Below are positions 1-11,604 of a stretch of 64,000 nt of DNA, one piece after another (position 1 is the first letter of the stretch; each line of letters opens with the position of its first letter). The DNA is from Heterocephalus glaber (Eukaryota > Chordata > Mammalia > Rodentia > Bathyergidae). The translations under genes and the position numbers were made by a program. The stretch spans positions 32,004,879 through 32,068,878 of the forward strand of contig NW_004624734.1 of the NCBI RefSeq assembly GCF_000247695.1. Reading direction: 5' to 3'. A model generated the notes under the pieces. That model had not been told where the DNA came from. It made no database searches and saw only the letters and a list, made by a program, of their open reading frames with translations.

Positions 1-229
1 TTTATCAGAGAGGCCTTCTGTGACCACCCTAAATAAAACAGAAAATAACCAGTCCTACCACTCCCAACATCCCCTAACCTGCTGTTTAACCTTTACTGCT
101 TAGTACCATCACACATGTATATATACACATACACATATTAAATTTATTTTTGAACTAATTTTCTCTTGCCCACATTATTGTGTATATAGTATTTTTTCTT
201 CTGTCCAGTAGGATGTATGTAATAGCATG

Positions 230-335
230 AGGGCAGGAATGGGATCTCTTTTGGTCCGTTCTATATTCCTTTCCCTGGAACAGTGCCCAACCCATAGGAA
301 ATATTTAGTAAATATTACTTAATGAATAAAGGAAC
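230..335 (+). repeat. L2/MIR-like 3' end relic
   Basis: Contains the degenerate phrase for a relic 3' end: a gggcaggaa block, then an 'acagtgcccaacccatagg' block, then 'aatgaataaa'. This resembles the shared MIR/L2 3' region. It is old and diverged. Confidence 0.5.
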
Positions 336-575
336 AAACTCAATTTTAATCTGTCACAGTCAGCAGTATCCCAGGCAGCAAACTTTTAATGCTGGCAGGG
401 ATCCAGTAGATAACCACAAAATGTCATAAATTAATTCCTCAGAGCATTTTGCTATTTCAATGTGTATAAATACTTAAACAGTCTGACTACGTGTCTGCAG
501 GTCAAGACTCATCCTTGCGGAATGAGCTTGGCTCCCTTGTGATAGATGGAAGAGTTAGTTTTAAAAGGTAGAGCA

Positions 576-618
576 CGCAAGGACCCGAGTTGGATCCCTG
601 TACCAAAAAAAAAAAAAA
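576..618 (+). repeat. 5'-truncated ID SINE with target duplication
   Basis: Only the 3' half of the ID element is present, including the B-box region and the GTACC end with its A tail. It is flanked by a 13-bp direct repeat (AAAAGGTAGAGCA) at 563-575 and 619-631, so it is an authentic L1-type insertion of a truncated copy. Confidence 0.85.
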
Positions 619-1870
619 AAAAGGTAGAGCAATCAACAGCTTTCCTTATCACTAAGAGGAAGCCTATACATTCTATGTATTTTCTAAGTGTTTTAGGAGC
701 TGTCATATAAAAATCTAACAGGCCTTAACTGCAGGAAAGTTTTCTTTCTTCCTTTTAAGGCAGTCTTCTGAGTCATCATTCTGTCTGGGAGTCTCCTTTA
801 CCTTTTCAGGACTCTGTCATAGTGAACGGTTGAACAAATAGGAAAGTGCTGACCCCTCACAGTGAACTAGTAAAACCTCTGATAACCCTAGCCTGGACTT
901 ACTCTTTTTATGTTTTATTTGCTTAGTTTGTGGAGGTTTCTGTAGAGAGGAACAGAGGAATTCTGTATGAAGTTTATAGCCTCTTTTAAACAGAGCATGA
1001 AATAAGATGTTGAGTAATAAATGTTACATAATCATAGTACATATAATTAGTGGGCAATTCTTTTGTGTTTTTTACTCCCCATCCCTTTGTTTTAATTTGG
1101 GTTTAAGTTTCAGGTGCAACTAGTTTATTTGAAAGCACTGTAAACAATGGCAGAAGAGTAGAGATGTTAGACAGGGAGATGAACAAAGATTTAGTGAGCC
1201 AGCTACTGTGGACAGCTGGAGATTGACCCTGAGGTATAGAACACAAACATCTTAGTTTTATCTAGGAACAAGGAGGTTGGGCTATTGATATACCAACCTC
1301 TGCCCATCATTAGTTGAGGTTGTGCTCCTAATGATGTCCATTCCTAGAGAATTCAGCTGACTTAACTCTCAGGCGGACATAGGATGTTAGCAGTTGGAGA
1401 TCAGCCAAAGTATACAAAGCAGTAAGGCCTAAAGGATAGGATCAAGATATCAAGGAGAAAGCTAAGCCATGCTTCCTGTTCCTGTTAAAAAAGTAGACTA
1501 CAGAGAGCCATTGCTTTATCTTTGCCCCTTCCATTCTTTTGCCTTTTAAACCATACCTTGCTCTGAAGCTGGCTCAGTGGTAAAATCTCTCTTTTCTTGA
1601 ATCTTCACTTCAGTGAATCACCAGGCCTCTTATTCTTGTAATTGTACTCAGTGACTTCTACATATGGAATAGTTGTTGCTGACCTGCATATTTTGTATTT
1701 TCTACTTGATGTAAGATCTTAGAAATCCAGGTTATTGCTCTTCATATCTTTGTAAGCATCAGAGTGCTTCACAGAGCATTGAGTCCAGTTCTCTCACTTT
1801 GCAGGTGAGAAAATAGCCCACTGCTTTTTTCTACTGTGCCCTGGACCAATCACTGAGCCTTTTGAACAGG

Positions 1871-2020
1871 GACCGTACTGAGATTGAACCCTTTATACTG
1901 AGCTATATCCCTAACCCCTTTTTTGTTTTTTATTTTGAGACAGGATCTAGCTAAGTCACTATATCGCTCAGGCTGCCTCAACCTCCCAGAGTAGATAGGT
2001 GTGTGCTACCATGCCTGGCT
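1871..2020 (-). repeat. ID relic plus B1 SINE (antisense)
   Basis: Read on the minus strand, a B1-like unit (1934-2020) has its A-rich tail towards an old ID unit (1871-1918). B1 landmarks are the 'gagacagg' block and the CCTCAACCTCCCAGAGTAG phrase. Both are diverged. Confidence 0.75.
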
Positions 2021-2137
2021 TTCCCTAACCCTTATACATAGCCTTTGCTTTATCTTTAAACATACCTACCTGTAACTCATTGCTGTGTTCCCTTATGTGT
2101 TTTGAAGGCTAGTAAATTGACTTTTAAATGATTGCAG

Positions 2138-2370
2138 CGCCAGGCATGGTGGTGCCTGTAATCCCAGCACTTGGCAAGTTGAGGCAGGAGAATCACTACA
2201 AGCTTGAGACTAGCCTGGACTGCAGAGTGAATTCAAGGCCAGTCTGAATTACAAACCAAGACTTTGTCTCAAAAAAAACAAGATTGGGCTGGGGATTTAG
2301 CTCAGTGGTTCTGCTGCCTGCCTCGAAAGCGCAAGGTCCTGAGTTCGATCCCCGGTACCAAAAAAAAAAA
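2138..2370 (+). repeat. B1 followed by GGTACC-type ID SINE
   Basis: A B1 with an internally duplicated right part (2138-2280) is followed by a near-consensus ID (2286-2370) with A box TAGCTCAGTGG and B box GTTCGATCCC. The word GATTGC before the B1 recurs after the ID tail, consistent with insertion duplications. Confidence 0.9.
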
Positions 2371-2973
2371 GATTGCAAAGTACTTTGTACTAAATTTAAT
2401 ACTTGCGTGTTATGTGGTAAAGCATGAGCTTACATGTATATTGGATTTATACTGTCTTTGAAATTATTCACAATACCCTTTCAGGTAAGAAGTTTTCTTT
2501 AGAAAACAATAAGCCTTTTTTTTTCCTAGGGAAATAAGCAGATGGGGCCAAAAAGCAGGAAGTAATCATGATTTCAACTTAAAGTAAAAGCTTTGTTAAT
2601 ATTTAGAAATAAATGAGCTCCTAAAACTGCTTACTTGCTGCTGTTAAACAATGTTAGACAGTGCTTTTATGAGTCTAAATTAGACTAGATCTGGCATAGT
2701 ATCCTTTCTGAGATCAAATGAACTGCCACATAAAAAGGGATTGGTTAGGCCCTGTGGACACTAACTTTTGACTGAGTTGGCAGTGGCTTCCTGCTTAAAG
2801 ATGTCAGTTGGCAGCAGGTAAGTTCAGGATGCTTGGCCTTACATTAAAAAAAAAATTTTTTTCTGGGAAGCCCCTACTTTGTATTTTTCACATTGATTTT
2901 TTTTTTCAAATTGTAGTAAAATGTTCATAACATGAAATTTACTGTTTTGAATATTTAAAAATGTACAATTCAG

Positions 2974-3064
2974 GGCCAGGGATTTAGCTCAGGGGTTCCG
3001 CCGCCTGCCTTGCAACCACAAGGACCCGAGTTTGACCCCTGGTACCAAAAATTAAAAAAAAAAA
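2974..3064 (+). repeat. ID SINE inside antisense L1
   Basis: GGTACC-type ID with A tail. It is flanked by AATGTACA(A/G)TTCAG duplications on both sides, which come from the L1 target. Confidence 0.88.
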
Positions 3065-3076
3065 TGTACAGTTCAG

Positions 3077-3150
3077 AGGCTGGGAATGTAGTATGTGCAA
3101 GACCCTGGGGTCAATCCCGAGCATCAAAAAAAAGAATTTTAAAAATTAAT
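3077..3150 (+). repeat. Older ID SINE inside antisense L1
   Basis: Diverged ID of the older CAATCC-type 3' end, with an internal deletion after the A-box region. The same L1 target word (ATGTACAGTT) is duplicated beyond its tail, so the L1 site now carries three copies of this word around two SINEs. Confidence 0.75.
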
Positions 3151-3582
3151 AATAAAAATGTACAGTTTAGTGCATTAAGTACAGTCTCATTGTTCCATAG
3201 CTATTGCCACTATCCCTCTCCGGAATTTTTTAATATCCCAAACCAAAACTCTGTTCCCATTAAACACCAACTTCCTATTCTCCTCTCCCCCTAACTTTTG
3301 GCAATCACATCCTCCTTACTGTTTCTATGAAATCTCACTGCTCTAAATACCTCATGTAAGTGAAATTGCTTAATACAGTGTTTATTTCTTGTGTCTGCCT
3401 TGTTTATATTGTGTACTTTCTCAAGGCTTACTTGTGTTGTAGCATGTATTAGACTCTCCTCCCTTTTAAGGGCTGAATAATATTCCACTGAATGTATTAC
3501 CACATTTTGTTTATCCATTTATGTCAATGGACAATTGGGTTGTTTTCACTTTTTGGCTATTGTAAATAATACTGTTATGAAC

Positions 3583-3641
3583 ATAGCTATATAACATACT
3601 ATATAGCTATATAACATAGCTATATAACATATATAACATTT
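3583..3641. repeat. AT-rich tandem repeat (ATAGCTATATAACAT-like units)
   Basis: About three to four imperfect copies of a 16-18-bp AT-rich unit containing the palindromic ATAGCTAT, lying within the antisense L1 end. Probably local slippage expansion. Confidence 0.85.
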
Positions 3642-4160
3642 GTTAAAGTTCTTTCAATTATTGGATTTGCATCTAGGATTACAATTGCTGGGTTGTATGA
3701 TATTTCTATAATTAACCTTTTGAGAAATTTTCTTACTGTTTTCTTCAGTAGCTGTACCATTTTACATTCCAATTAGCAATACTAGTAACAGGGTTCCACT
3801 TTGTCTTGCCAGTACTTGTGCCTGGCCTGGTCAGTACTTATGATGGTCTCTGTTTTTAGTAATAGCCATCCTAATAGTATTCAGTGATGTCTCATTGTGG
3901 TTTTGATTTGCATTTCCCTAATTATTAGTGATGTTGAACATCTTTCCCTATACTTTTTGGCCATTTGTATCATCTTTGGAGAAATGTCTGTTCAAATCGT
4001 TCACACATTTTTAGAGTTTAAGTCTCTCATAGTACACATAAAAAGATATATAGATATATGTCAATTTATTTTTATTATTGTATATTTATTGTTATTTACT
4101 ATAACTGGATAGTAATATATCCAATTATAAAATAAAATATAAATTTTTTTGTCCCAACAG

Positions 4161-4227
4161 TACATCCTTTCAGGCTCTGATGACTTCAACCTGTACATGT
4201 GGAGAATCCCTGCAGACCCAGAAGCAG
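4161..4227 (+). CDS. DCAF5: DCAF5 internal exon (WD40 blade segment)
   Basis: This 67-nt exon encodes YILSGSDDFNLYMWRIPADPEA plus one extra base, so the following intron is phase 1. The segment contains the WD40 strand pattern SGSDDFNLYMW, which matches DCAF5. The acceptor is CCCAACAG at 4153-4160 and the donor is GCAG/GTATGT at 4224-4233. It joins in frame to the exon at 18039, the split codon giving Gly (EA-G-GIGR). DCAF5 is a substrate receptor that binds DDB1 in CUL4 E3 ligases; known literature links it to turnover of methylated proteins through L3MBTL3 and to quality control of SWI/SNF complexes. The upstream exon, which should end shortly before Tyr, is not in the window. The exon is flanked upstream by an L1 relic and by a weak polypyrimidine tract. 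Confidence 0.95.
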
Positions 4228-5464
4228 GTATGTCTTCAGTATATTAACCCACTGCTGTGGTTGGCTGTGTTGACTTTTGTCATGCAGTTCCCTGAGAGTA
4301 CAGATCTGTCACATGGAGAAGATATGTCTCTTCCAACATAATAAAAGTTTATTAGAAAAATGACCAAAGGAAAGCTTAAAATAAAAATGATGCTTAGATT
4401 TTTTTCTCCAAAGAACTTTGATTTCAGACCTTATAGATCTTCCTATTTCCTGTCTCCCCATATTTCACACTTGGAATACTTTTATCTTGCTTTTACATGA
4501 TTTTCCTTCATTACCCATCTCTGCATTTCTGCTTATAACTTTATAAACAGTTGTTAAGGCTCTTCCTTTCCTTTGGTCTTCCTGGCAATGTTAACTAAAG
4601 GGAGCTTTCTCTGTTGACAGACAGGTGCATTTCCTGAGGTTTTGAAAACCCCAGACATCAAAGAAATATTTCCACATTTGCTGTAGATATATTCTGAGAA
4701 AAACCTAAAACTTTTCATAAATTTAGATATAAGCCTCCTGAGCTTTCAAATAACTGAATCATCCATCTTTATTTTTGATAATAGTGTCCTCTGGTATTTT
4801 CTTACCTACTGGTAGAAAAATATCTTTAAATACTTAGGATATCTCAGTAGAAGAGATACCATCTGCTCTAGGTGGTACATGGCGTCAAGCTGGAAAATGG
4901 CCATTAGAAAAATACTTGAGGTCTAGGCCAAGTGTATGACACATTTGTCTATTGCTTAAAGTTGAAGGAAGGTTTTGACTTTGCCTGTTCTTGAATTGAC
5001 AACATTGTTACCAAACATCTGCCTTTCAAAACCTGTTGGGGGCTACTTTTGGCACTAAACTATCCAGTTGCAGTGATTTCTTCTTACTAAAGAAGTTACA
5101 GCGGGGCATTTCCCCTGCTAGAATTTGGAAAGTATGAATGAAGCAGCACAATCAGATGGAACAGCAGCTGTCTGCCTGAACAAAGTGATTCTCTAGCACT
5201 AGAGGTTGTCCTGGATTGTCTACTACCCCTGCAAATACTAGACTGATTAGTTGAGAAATGGTTGTAATTGTGTATTTTAGCTGATCTTAAAAAGCTTTTA
5301 AGTAGTAAGTAGATGGTGACTCCTAACATAAAGAGTGAGTAATCCCCCCTCCTTTCCAGGACTGTTTTCTGGAATGTTTCACTTTTCTATAAAGAAAGAA
5401 TAGGAAAAAATTAGTATTGTGGGTTTTTTCCTCTCCCTCGTCATTTCTGTAGTGCCTTAGAGTT

Positions 5465-5715
5465 TGGACCAGTGTTACAATAACAGCACAACAGACATTT
5501 ATTTTCTTGCAGTTCTGGAGAATGTAAGTCTAAAATCAAGGTGCCAGCAGTTTGGTTTCTCCTGAGGCACTGCTCATTGGCCCACGGGTGCCCACTTTCT
5601 TGCTGTGTCCTCACTTTTTCCTCAGTGGATGTGTATCCCTGGTATTCCTTCCTCTTCTTATAAGGCAGGTGTCCTCTTCCAGATGTTCTTCAGAGATAAG
5701 ACCCTCAAGTTTATT
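5465..5715 (-). repeat. MLT1-like ERVL-MaLR LTR fragment, antisense
   Basis: The plus strand carries the antisense MLT1 signature in order: 'aacagacatttattttc', then 'cagttctggag', then 'aagtctaaaatcaaggtgcc', then 'gctgtgtcctcac', then 'cttataaggcaggtg'. This is an old solo LTR fragment with no internal region visible. Confidence 0.75.
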
Positions 5716-7725
5716 TAGTAGTTCCTCAAAGAAAAGATGTTGGTTCTTTTGCTGTACTGATTTCTCTGCATTCACTGTACGTCTGTATAAAGATTAATTT
5801 AAACTCTCTGGCTCATTGATTCTAAAGTGTGTTACATGGTACTTCAGAAAGTACACCCAGTATCACATAAGCTGTTTTGGAGGCCACAGAACCCATGAAC
5901 TACTTAAATTAGAGTTGCCTAGAAACCCATTCTTTCCACACAGGTTGTGGCTCGTCCTGGGTGCTGGGGTTTCTGTGTACATAGGACAGGACCTTATGAT
6001 TATCTTTGTTGGATTCACTAAGTAGTTGTTGAGTTTGTTTTTTCTGTCTTTCTCTTCAGCATTACATCATAAATCACAGAAAGTCTGTTCCTTTGATCAT
6101 CATCTTACTCTGCTTATAACTAAAGCACCCTTTAAGACTATTTTTAGCAAGTCTCTGCTCATTTGGGGGTTCAGTCTTCCTGCCACTATTCTGACAGAAC
6201 CCAGCCACATTCTCTTCTTTTTTCTTATTCATGAATCTTTCTGCTTTCTATGCTTTCTTGTTCTTTTTTCTCTACTTGTGTATTCATAATCAAGTACTTC
6301 TTTTTATTAAAGTAATACTGCTATATGATTTTTTAAATCAAATAATATTATAAAGTGCATTTTAGAAAACACAGCAGTCTAGCTCTCCCTGTAACACATT
6401 CATAATGTTTTTGAATTTTGGACATTCTCTATTGAATTCCTGCTGTTAAAATTAGTTTCCAAAAAGAGGAATCTTATCTCCTACATGGAGGGTATTTGCC
6501 TGGCAGTTAAAACTGTGGTTCTAAGAGCCTAATAAGGGAATGAAGCTGTGGGTCTTATAGATTTATATACACATTTTTGTCTAATTCTACCCTGAGCTAT
6601 GATGCATGTCCCTATTTTAAAGAGTCATTAGGTCAACTTAATTTAGTAACCTTCAGGCCTCTACAGTGGACCCTTGACTTGCGAACTCAATTTATTCACT
6701 ACAAGGGCTGGTTGTAACTCAAGTTGGTTGTAAGTCAAGACTATTTGTCTCATAAGAAACCATGGAAATACCCATAACTTGTTCTGAACCTCCCAAAGAA
6801 CCCTTTAACCTGTTCATAATATAATAAAAGGATTGTATAATGTACATAATTTACCAGAAACACCAATAATTTTCTTAGTATATTCACCCAAAAGTTATAA
6901 AACATGCCTAGTTTACCAGAAACAATTTCATACTGTACTCACCATTCAAGTTGACAGCTTTGGCTTGCAGGAAGGGAGGATGAAATGGAAGGTGGTTATG
7001 GTTTGGAAGGAGAATCCCCTTCCATAAGAACATCAGGAATCTGGCTCTCTGGTATCCTTTCTCTCCTTGGGAATATCTGTAGCCTACTAGGACCTGCTTC
7101 TGGCTCACTAGGTCTCAACTTTTTCAGAAATGAAAACTGGCCTAAAGTTGTCTGTTTCTATCTTTTCTTTAACACTGTTCTATAGTGCAACATGACATTG
7201 TCATTAAGCGAGTGAATGCAATGATTGGCTTTTTCTCTGTCTGGGTGGGTCTTCTCTACAGATGTTTGTAGCTCTGTCCATTTTCTCAGGATTTCCTTTA
7301 ATTCAGAAGAAGAACTTTGCTGCACTGATTGTTGATACTCCCCCTTTTCTTCAGAAAGGTCCTCAGCTGGCTAACCAGAGGTTAGCCAGAAGTTGCCAAA
7401 GTTCTTCTGAGTTCCACCAGTTCCTCAACATCACCACTGTCTACCTGCAAGGCTATGGGCTGTGCTATAGTGACAGTGTCATCAACCACAGGGACAATTG
7501 AAGGCTCAGGTTCCTCTACACAGCCTACAAAGTCTCTCTTCTATATAATTTTAGGGCATACTTTTTTCCAAGCAGATCTCAGTGTCCTTAGACATTAGCC
7601 CAGTATTTTTCAATTAACACCACACAGGAAATGATGTTGTAATGTTCCTTCCAGAACCCCTTAAGGGTTAAATCTGTATCTGAGACCATCTGGAAGCACT
7701 TTAGGAACAGTTCTTTGGTGTATAG

Positions 7726-7820
7726 ATTTTTTTCGGTTGGGGGGGGGTATACCGGTAATCAAATTGAGGACCTTGCACTTGCGAGGCAGACACAGGGCCA
7801 CTGAGCTAAATCCCTGGCCC
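7726..7820 (-). repeat. ID SINE inserted in Tigger transposase
   Basis: Antisense GGTACC-type ID. Its 3' end has become a G-run (7739-7747), so the usual T-run and GGTACC boundary is altered. It disrupts the transposase frame after the third DDE motif and is therefore younger than the transposon. Confidence 0.85.
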
Positions 7821-7823
7821 TGT

Positions 7824-8908
7824 AGGTTCTTGAAGTTAGCTATAACCTGCTGGTCCATAGGCTGCCATAGAGGAGTTGTATTAGGTGGGAGGAACTCAAC
7901 AGAGCCATGGGAATTCTTCAGCCAATTCTTTCAAACCTTGTGGGTGAGCAGGAACATTGTCCATGATGAGCGCCTTGAGTGATAAACCTTTGTCCTCTAG
8001 ATATTTCTTAACAGTGAGACAGAAAGCTTCCCTGATCCACTCAAGAAAAAGTACTCTTGTTACCCAGGCTTTTTCATTAGATCTCCACATGCACCCTAAC
8101 CTGTTCTTCATGGCTTTATGTTTTCTGAACAATCTAGGGGTCTCAGAGTGATAAACCAAGAGAGGCTTTATCTTGAGGTCACCACTCGCATTGGCACATA
8201 GCATTAAGGTTAGCCTATCCCTTATAGGCTTGTCACCTGACATTTTCTTCTCTTCCTGGGTCATGTATATTCTCCTGGGCATTTTCTTCCAGGAAAGACT
8301 AGTTTCATCAGAGTTGAAAACTTGATGAGAGCAAAAGCCATTTCTCTACATCATCATTTCAAAGTTGTGTATGTAATTTTCAGCAGCCCTTTTCTCAGCA
8401 CTGACTGCCTCCTCATGTGCCTAGTTACACTAGGAACCCCAGTCCTCGCTTTAAAATTGTGAAATCACCCCTTACTGGCATAAAATGTTTCACCATTATC
8501 ACTTGTCGATGGATTTTCCTTCATGAGACCTGCATTTGTAGTTCTAGCTTTTTCACAAATTATAGACTCAGGCTATAACCTGCCATCTGCCTTTAGTTTA
8601 TCCATAATAATAGCCTTTCTACCTCATCTAACCGTGTTGATTGTGACTTAGTAATTTGAGTAATACCTTTAGCAACAGTAGCTTCCTTATACAAATCTTT
8701 TTTCTGTTAAGATTGTTAAAATGGCAGTTTTCAACCTGCTGTACATATTATTGAGATTGGTCACATGAACACCACTCCCATATTTCTCCATATTTTCCTT
8801 CTTTCTTTGTAGAAAGACTGCTTTCTTTACCTTCCCTTCCTTTAGCCTCTTTTCTAGCTTTTTGGAGGCCATTTTGATAGCAGTAATCATAGCGATTGTA
8901 TAAAGCAC
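7824..8908 (-). pseudogene. Tigger transposase remnant (DDE domain and HTH)
   Basis: Fragments run from high to low coordinates. An N-terminal helix-turn-helix-like piece at 8687-8908 contains KYGSGVHVTNLNNMYSR, similar to the pogo HTH. A middle open stretch (7896 to about 8330) holds the first catalytic motif FNSDET just upstream of an internal Met at 8282, then the second motif IMDNVPAHP. After a stop and frame change near 7893-7896 comes LPPNTTPLWQPMDQQVIANFK, with the third Asp, near 7830-7880. An ID SINE interrupts just after it. The three catalytic Asp positions remain recognisable but the gene cannot make one protein. It is not a host gene. Confidence 0.85.
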
Positions 8909-9721
8909 TGACCAAAATCATGTTCACAAACACGCGCATCTGTGCTCAGACTGAAGCTTACATACACTTACGTATACTTTTCTGGCATTGCAAATCTTTG
9001 TCTACACAGCTGGCATTCAGGTTGTAACTCTAGACTTTGGTCATAAGTTAAAACTAAAATTCCAGTTGTAACCCAAATTGTGTGTGAGGCTGGTCATAAC
9101 TTGAGGGTCCACTGCACTTGTGTTAGGTGAGCATTTTCCTGGGCAGGTGGGCTCCAGCAAGGAGTGTGATGGCATCACTGCTCTTTGTACATGTTTTCAA
9201 CTTATCTTGTTTTCAGCTTCTCTCTTCAACCCAGCTTCAGTAATACTTGGCACTTCCCATTTTATGTGTCATATCTTTATTTCTAAATGTTGGCAATTCA
9301 TAGCTTTGAAAAGTATTCAGCAAGCTAAACAAAGCATTTGAGGGCTACCTGCAGCCCTGGAATTCTTGCTTTGAAGGCTTTGATGAAGAAAGTCCTGTCA
9401 GGAAATTCCTAATCCAGGCTACTGCCTCTTTGACTTAAGACAATTAATGGACCGAGGACAAATGTGTGCATGATTCCCCTGTGTACCTGTTGAATATAAT
9501 ATAATGAGGCAAGCTAATAGGGGGAAGCTGGCTTGCTGTTATATATTTAATGGTGTAATTGTACATACTTAATTCTAGATGACAAGCAGTCTGTGTTTAT
9601 TGGATGCCTGTGCTGTGTTTCACAGCATGTGCCAAATCTCAAGAAAGGCCTGAGTATGAAACAGAGGCAAGGGCATCTTTTTGTTATCTACTCTCTTGCT
9701 TAGACTGTCTCTCAGTCTCTC

Positions 9722-9896
9722 TTTTTCTTGGTACTGAGGATCAAACTTGGGTCCTTGTGCTTGCAAGGCAGGCAACAGAACCACTGAGCCCCCGGCCCCT
9801 AAAATTTTTTTTTTTTTTTTTTTAATCTGGAGATCAAATTCTGGTCCTTGGGCTTGCAGGGCAGGCAGCAGCATCACTGAGCTAAATCCCTGCCTT
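9722..9896 (-). repeat. Two antisense ID SINEs, one in the tail of the other
   Basis: Units at 9722-9798 and 9805-9894 are separated by a T-run. The target word CTCAGTCTCT lies on the outer side of each (about 9710 and 9897), but not between them. This indicates that the second copy landed in the A tail of the first. Confidence 0.85.
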
Positions 9897-10312
9897 CTCA
9901 GTCTCTTTTTAATGCTACACAAACTCCACAGAGAAATGACATTATATAAACAATTCTGACTTAATGAGCTAAGTATTTCACATATAGAGCTTCATAGTGG
10001 GCTGAGGAGATCACTTGTAGATGTTAAGACCCATACCCATTGTAACACTTGCTGCCTGGCAGGATTGAGTCACATTTTTTAGTTCATGTCAAATAATTAG
10101 TTATTCCTAGAAAACCTTTTAAAATTAGAGGAATAAATAAGAGTGAGGAATTTTAGTATGGGGAAGAAAAGGCCCACCAGAATGTTTGTTTTGTAATTCT
10201 GAAAGAGGTAAGAAGGGCATCTGTTTTTGTTTTATTTTTTTTTCTAGAAGGCTGAATGCATGAGAAACCTGGATTGTTCTCATCCTCCTTGCTTTCTTTA
10301 ATACAATTCTAT

Positions 10313-11480
10313 AATTTTTTTATTCATTAAGCTTATTGGTACATTTAGGTACAATACATTTTAAGTATGGTACATTTTAAGTATGATAACATTCATCATT
10401 GGGAATTTGTACCTTTACATGATATATCTTGGTTCTTATTTTTTTCTCCCATTCCTCTGCCCTCCCTTCAATCCTTCCACCCCTCCCTACTTACAAAGAT
10501 TTTGTTTCTGTTTTTTCCTTTTCTCATATTTATACCTCTCCCTTCTTTTCTTTGACCTACCCTTTCTACTTCCCCTTCCCCTTTGGACCTTTCCTTCCTA
10601 TTTTACATTATCTATTATACATTTTTTGGGGGGGGTGGGTTCTCTTTTTTTTGGTACTGAGGATTGAACTTGGGACCTTGTGCTTGCAAGACAGACGCTG
10701 GAACCACTGAGCTAAACCCCCGGCCCTCTATTATACATTTTGGTCCTTATTTACACTGTCAGTTTCTCACACCAGAGAAACTATTTGGTATTGACATATG
10801 TGTGTCCTATTTATTTCACTTAAGAGTATGGCCTCAGTGTGCATCTGTTTAGCTATAAATGCCTCTAGTTTCTCATTCTTTATGTTTGAGTACTCCCCTT
10901 TTATTGAAATATCACATTTTCTTTATCACATCTTCAGCTGATGGGCAATTGGGCTGTTTCCAAGATTTAGCTATTACAAACTGTGCCACTATAAACATGG
11001 GTGCACATATATTTCTGTGATAAGATTCTTTTAATTCTTTTGGGAAGATACCCAGTAGGGGAATAGCTGGATCAAATGGGACCTCTAATCCTAGTTTTTT
11101 GAGGTATCTCCATACAGATTTCCACAGTGATTGCACCAGTCTACACTCCTACCAGCAGTGGAGAAAGGTTCCTTTTTCCCCACAACCCTGCCAGCATGTT
11201 ATTGGTTGATTTCTTGATAGCAACCATTATGGAGTGAGGTGGAGTCTCAGCATTGTTTTCATTTGCATCTCTAGAATGACCAGTGGTGCTGAACATTTTT
11301 TCATATGTTTATTATCTCTTTCTACTTCTTTGAGAATTGTCTGTTCATTTCAGATGCCCATTTTTGGATTGGGTCTTTAAATTTGGGAGGTCTGACTTTT
11401 TTAAGTTCTTTATATATTTGAGATAGTAGACCTTTGTCTGAGGAACACCTGGTAAAAATTTTTTTCCACATTGTGGGTTT
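10313..11480 (-). repeat. L1 ORF2 C-terminus and 3'UTR, antisense
   Basis: Minus-strand translation at 10912-11136 gives an L1 ORF2 C-terminal match (PFDPAIPLLGIFPKEL, then WKQPNCPSAEDVIKKM). The adjoining 3'UTR is polypurine on the minus strand (10440-10610 is polypyrimidine on plus) and ends in an A-rich tail near 10313. An ID is inserted at 10645-10726. Confidence 0.88.
10645..10726 (-). repeat. ID SINE in L1 3'UTR
   Basis: Antisense GGTACT-type ID flanked by the duplication CTATTATACATTTT at about 10610 and 10728. Confidence 0.9.
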
Positions 11481-11483
11481 ATT

Positions 11484-11604
11484 TTTGAGGCAGTCTCACT
11501 GTGTAGTTTAGGCTGGTCTTGAGCTCACTCCTCGAATTTACAGGGATCCTCCTGCCTCAGCCTCCTGAGTACTGGGATTACAGGTATGCACCGCCATGCG
11601 TGGC
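11484..11604 (-). repeat. B1 SINE, antisense
   Basis: Contains TTGAGGCAGTCTCACTG, GCCTCAGCCTCCTGAGTAC and GCATGCACCGCCATGC-like B1 landmarks. It adjoins the L1 relic and may have truncated it. Confidence 0.85.

Larger units (their letters stand above)
2885..4125 (-). repeat. L1 3' end, antisense, with two ID insertions
   Basis: The plus strand reads as the reverse complement of an old L1M/L1ME-type 3' region. It includes the 'gttttgatttgcatttccc' phrase near 3900 and the stretch describing the ORF2/3'UTR boundary. ORF2 reading frames are broken. Two ID elements interrupt it, at 2974-3064 and 3077-3150. Confidence 0.8.
1..4160 (+). other. DCAF5: DCAF5 intron (partial, 5' end outside window)
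   Basis: This is the intron upstream of the first visible DCAF5 exon. I searched it for the preceding WD40 exon, expected to end just before the YILSGSDD segment, and did not find it. The sequence is AT-rich and filled by repeats listed separately: an L2/MIR-like 3' end, ID and B1 SINEs, and an antisense L1 3' end that runs almost to the acceptor. The acceptor is a short T-run followed by CCCAACAG ending at 4160. Confidence 0.75.
6664..9114 (-). mobile_element. Tigger-family (pogo/Tc1-mariner) DNA transposon, near full length
   Basis: The ends are inverted: CAGTGGACCCTTGACTTG at 6664 and, reading inward from 9114, CAGTGGACCCTCAAGTTA. A TA precedes the left end (6662-6663); the matching right flank is CA, a likely decayed TA. 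The length of 2451 bp fits an autonomous Tigger. Transposase remnants are on the minus strand. An ID SINE is inserted at about 7726-7820. Exact subfamily (for example Tigger7-like) is not assigned. Confidence 0.88.

Noticed and set aside
3583..3641. CRISPR-like array or other spaced repeat
   Set aside because: It is an imperfect AT-rich tandem repeat in a mammalian intron with no spacer structure.
4200..4260. An upstream in-frame extension of the 4161 exon through the acceptor
   Set aside because: Sequence upstream is AT-rich L1 with stops. The CAG acceptor and the known DCAF5 protein junction fix the exon start at 4161.
7896..8282. A host gene derived from a transposase
   Set aside because: The frame belongs to a Tigger with visible inverted ends, is broken by a stop and an ID, and shows no sign of a preserved complete CDS.
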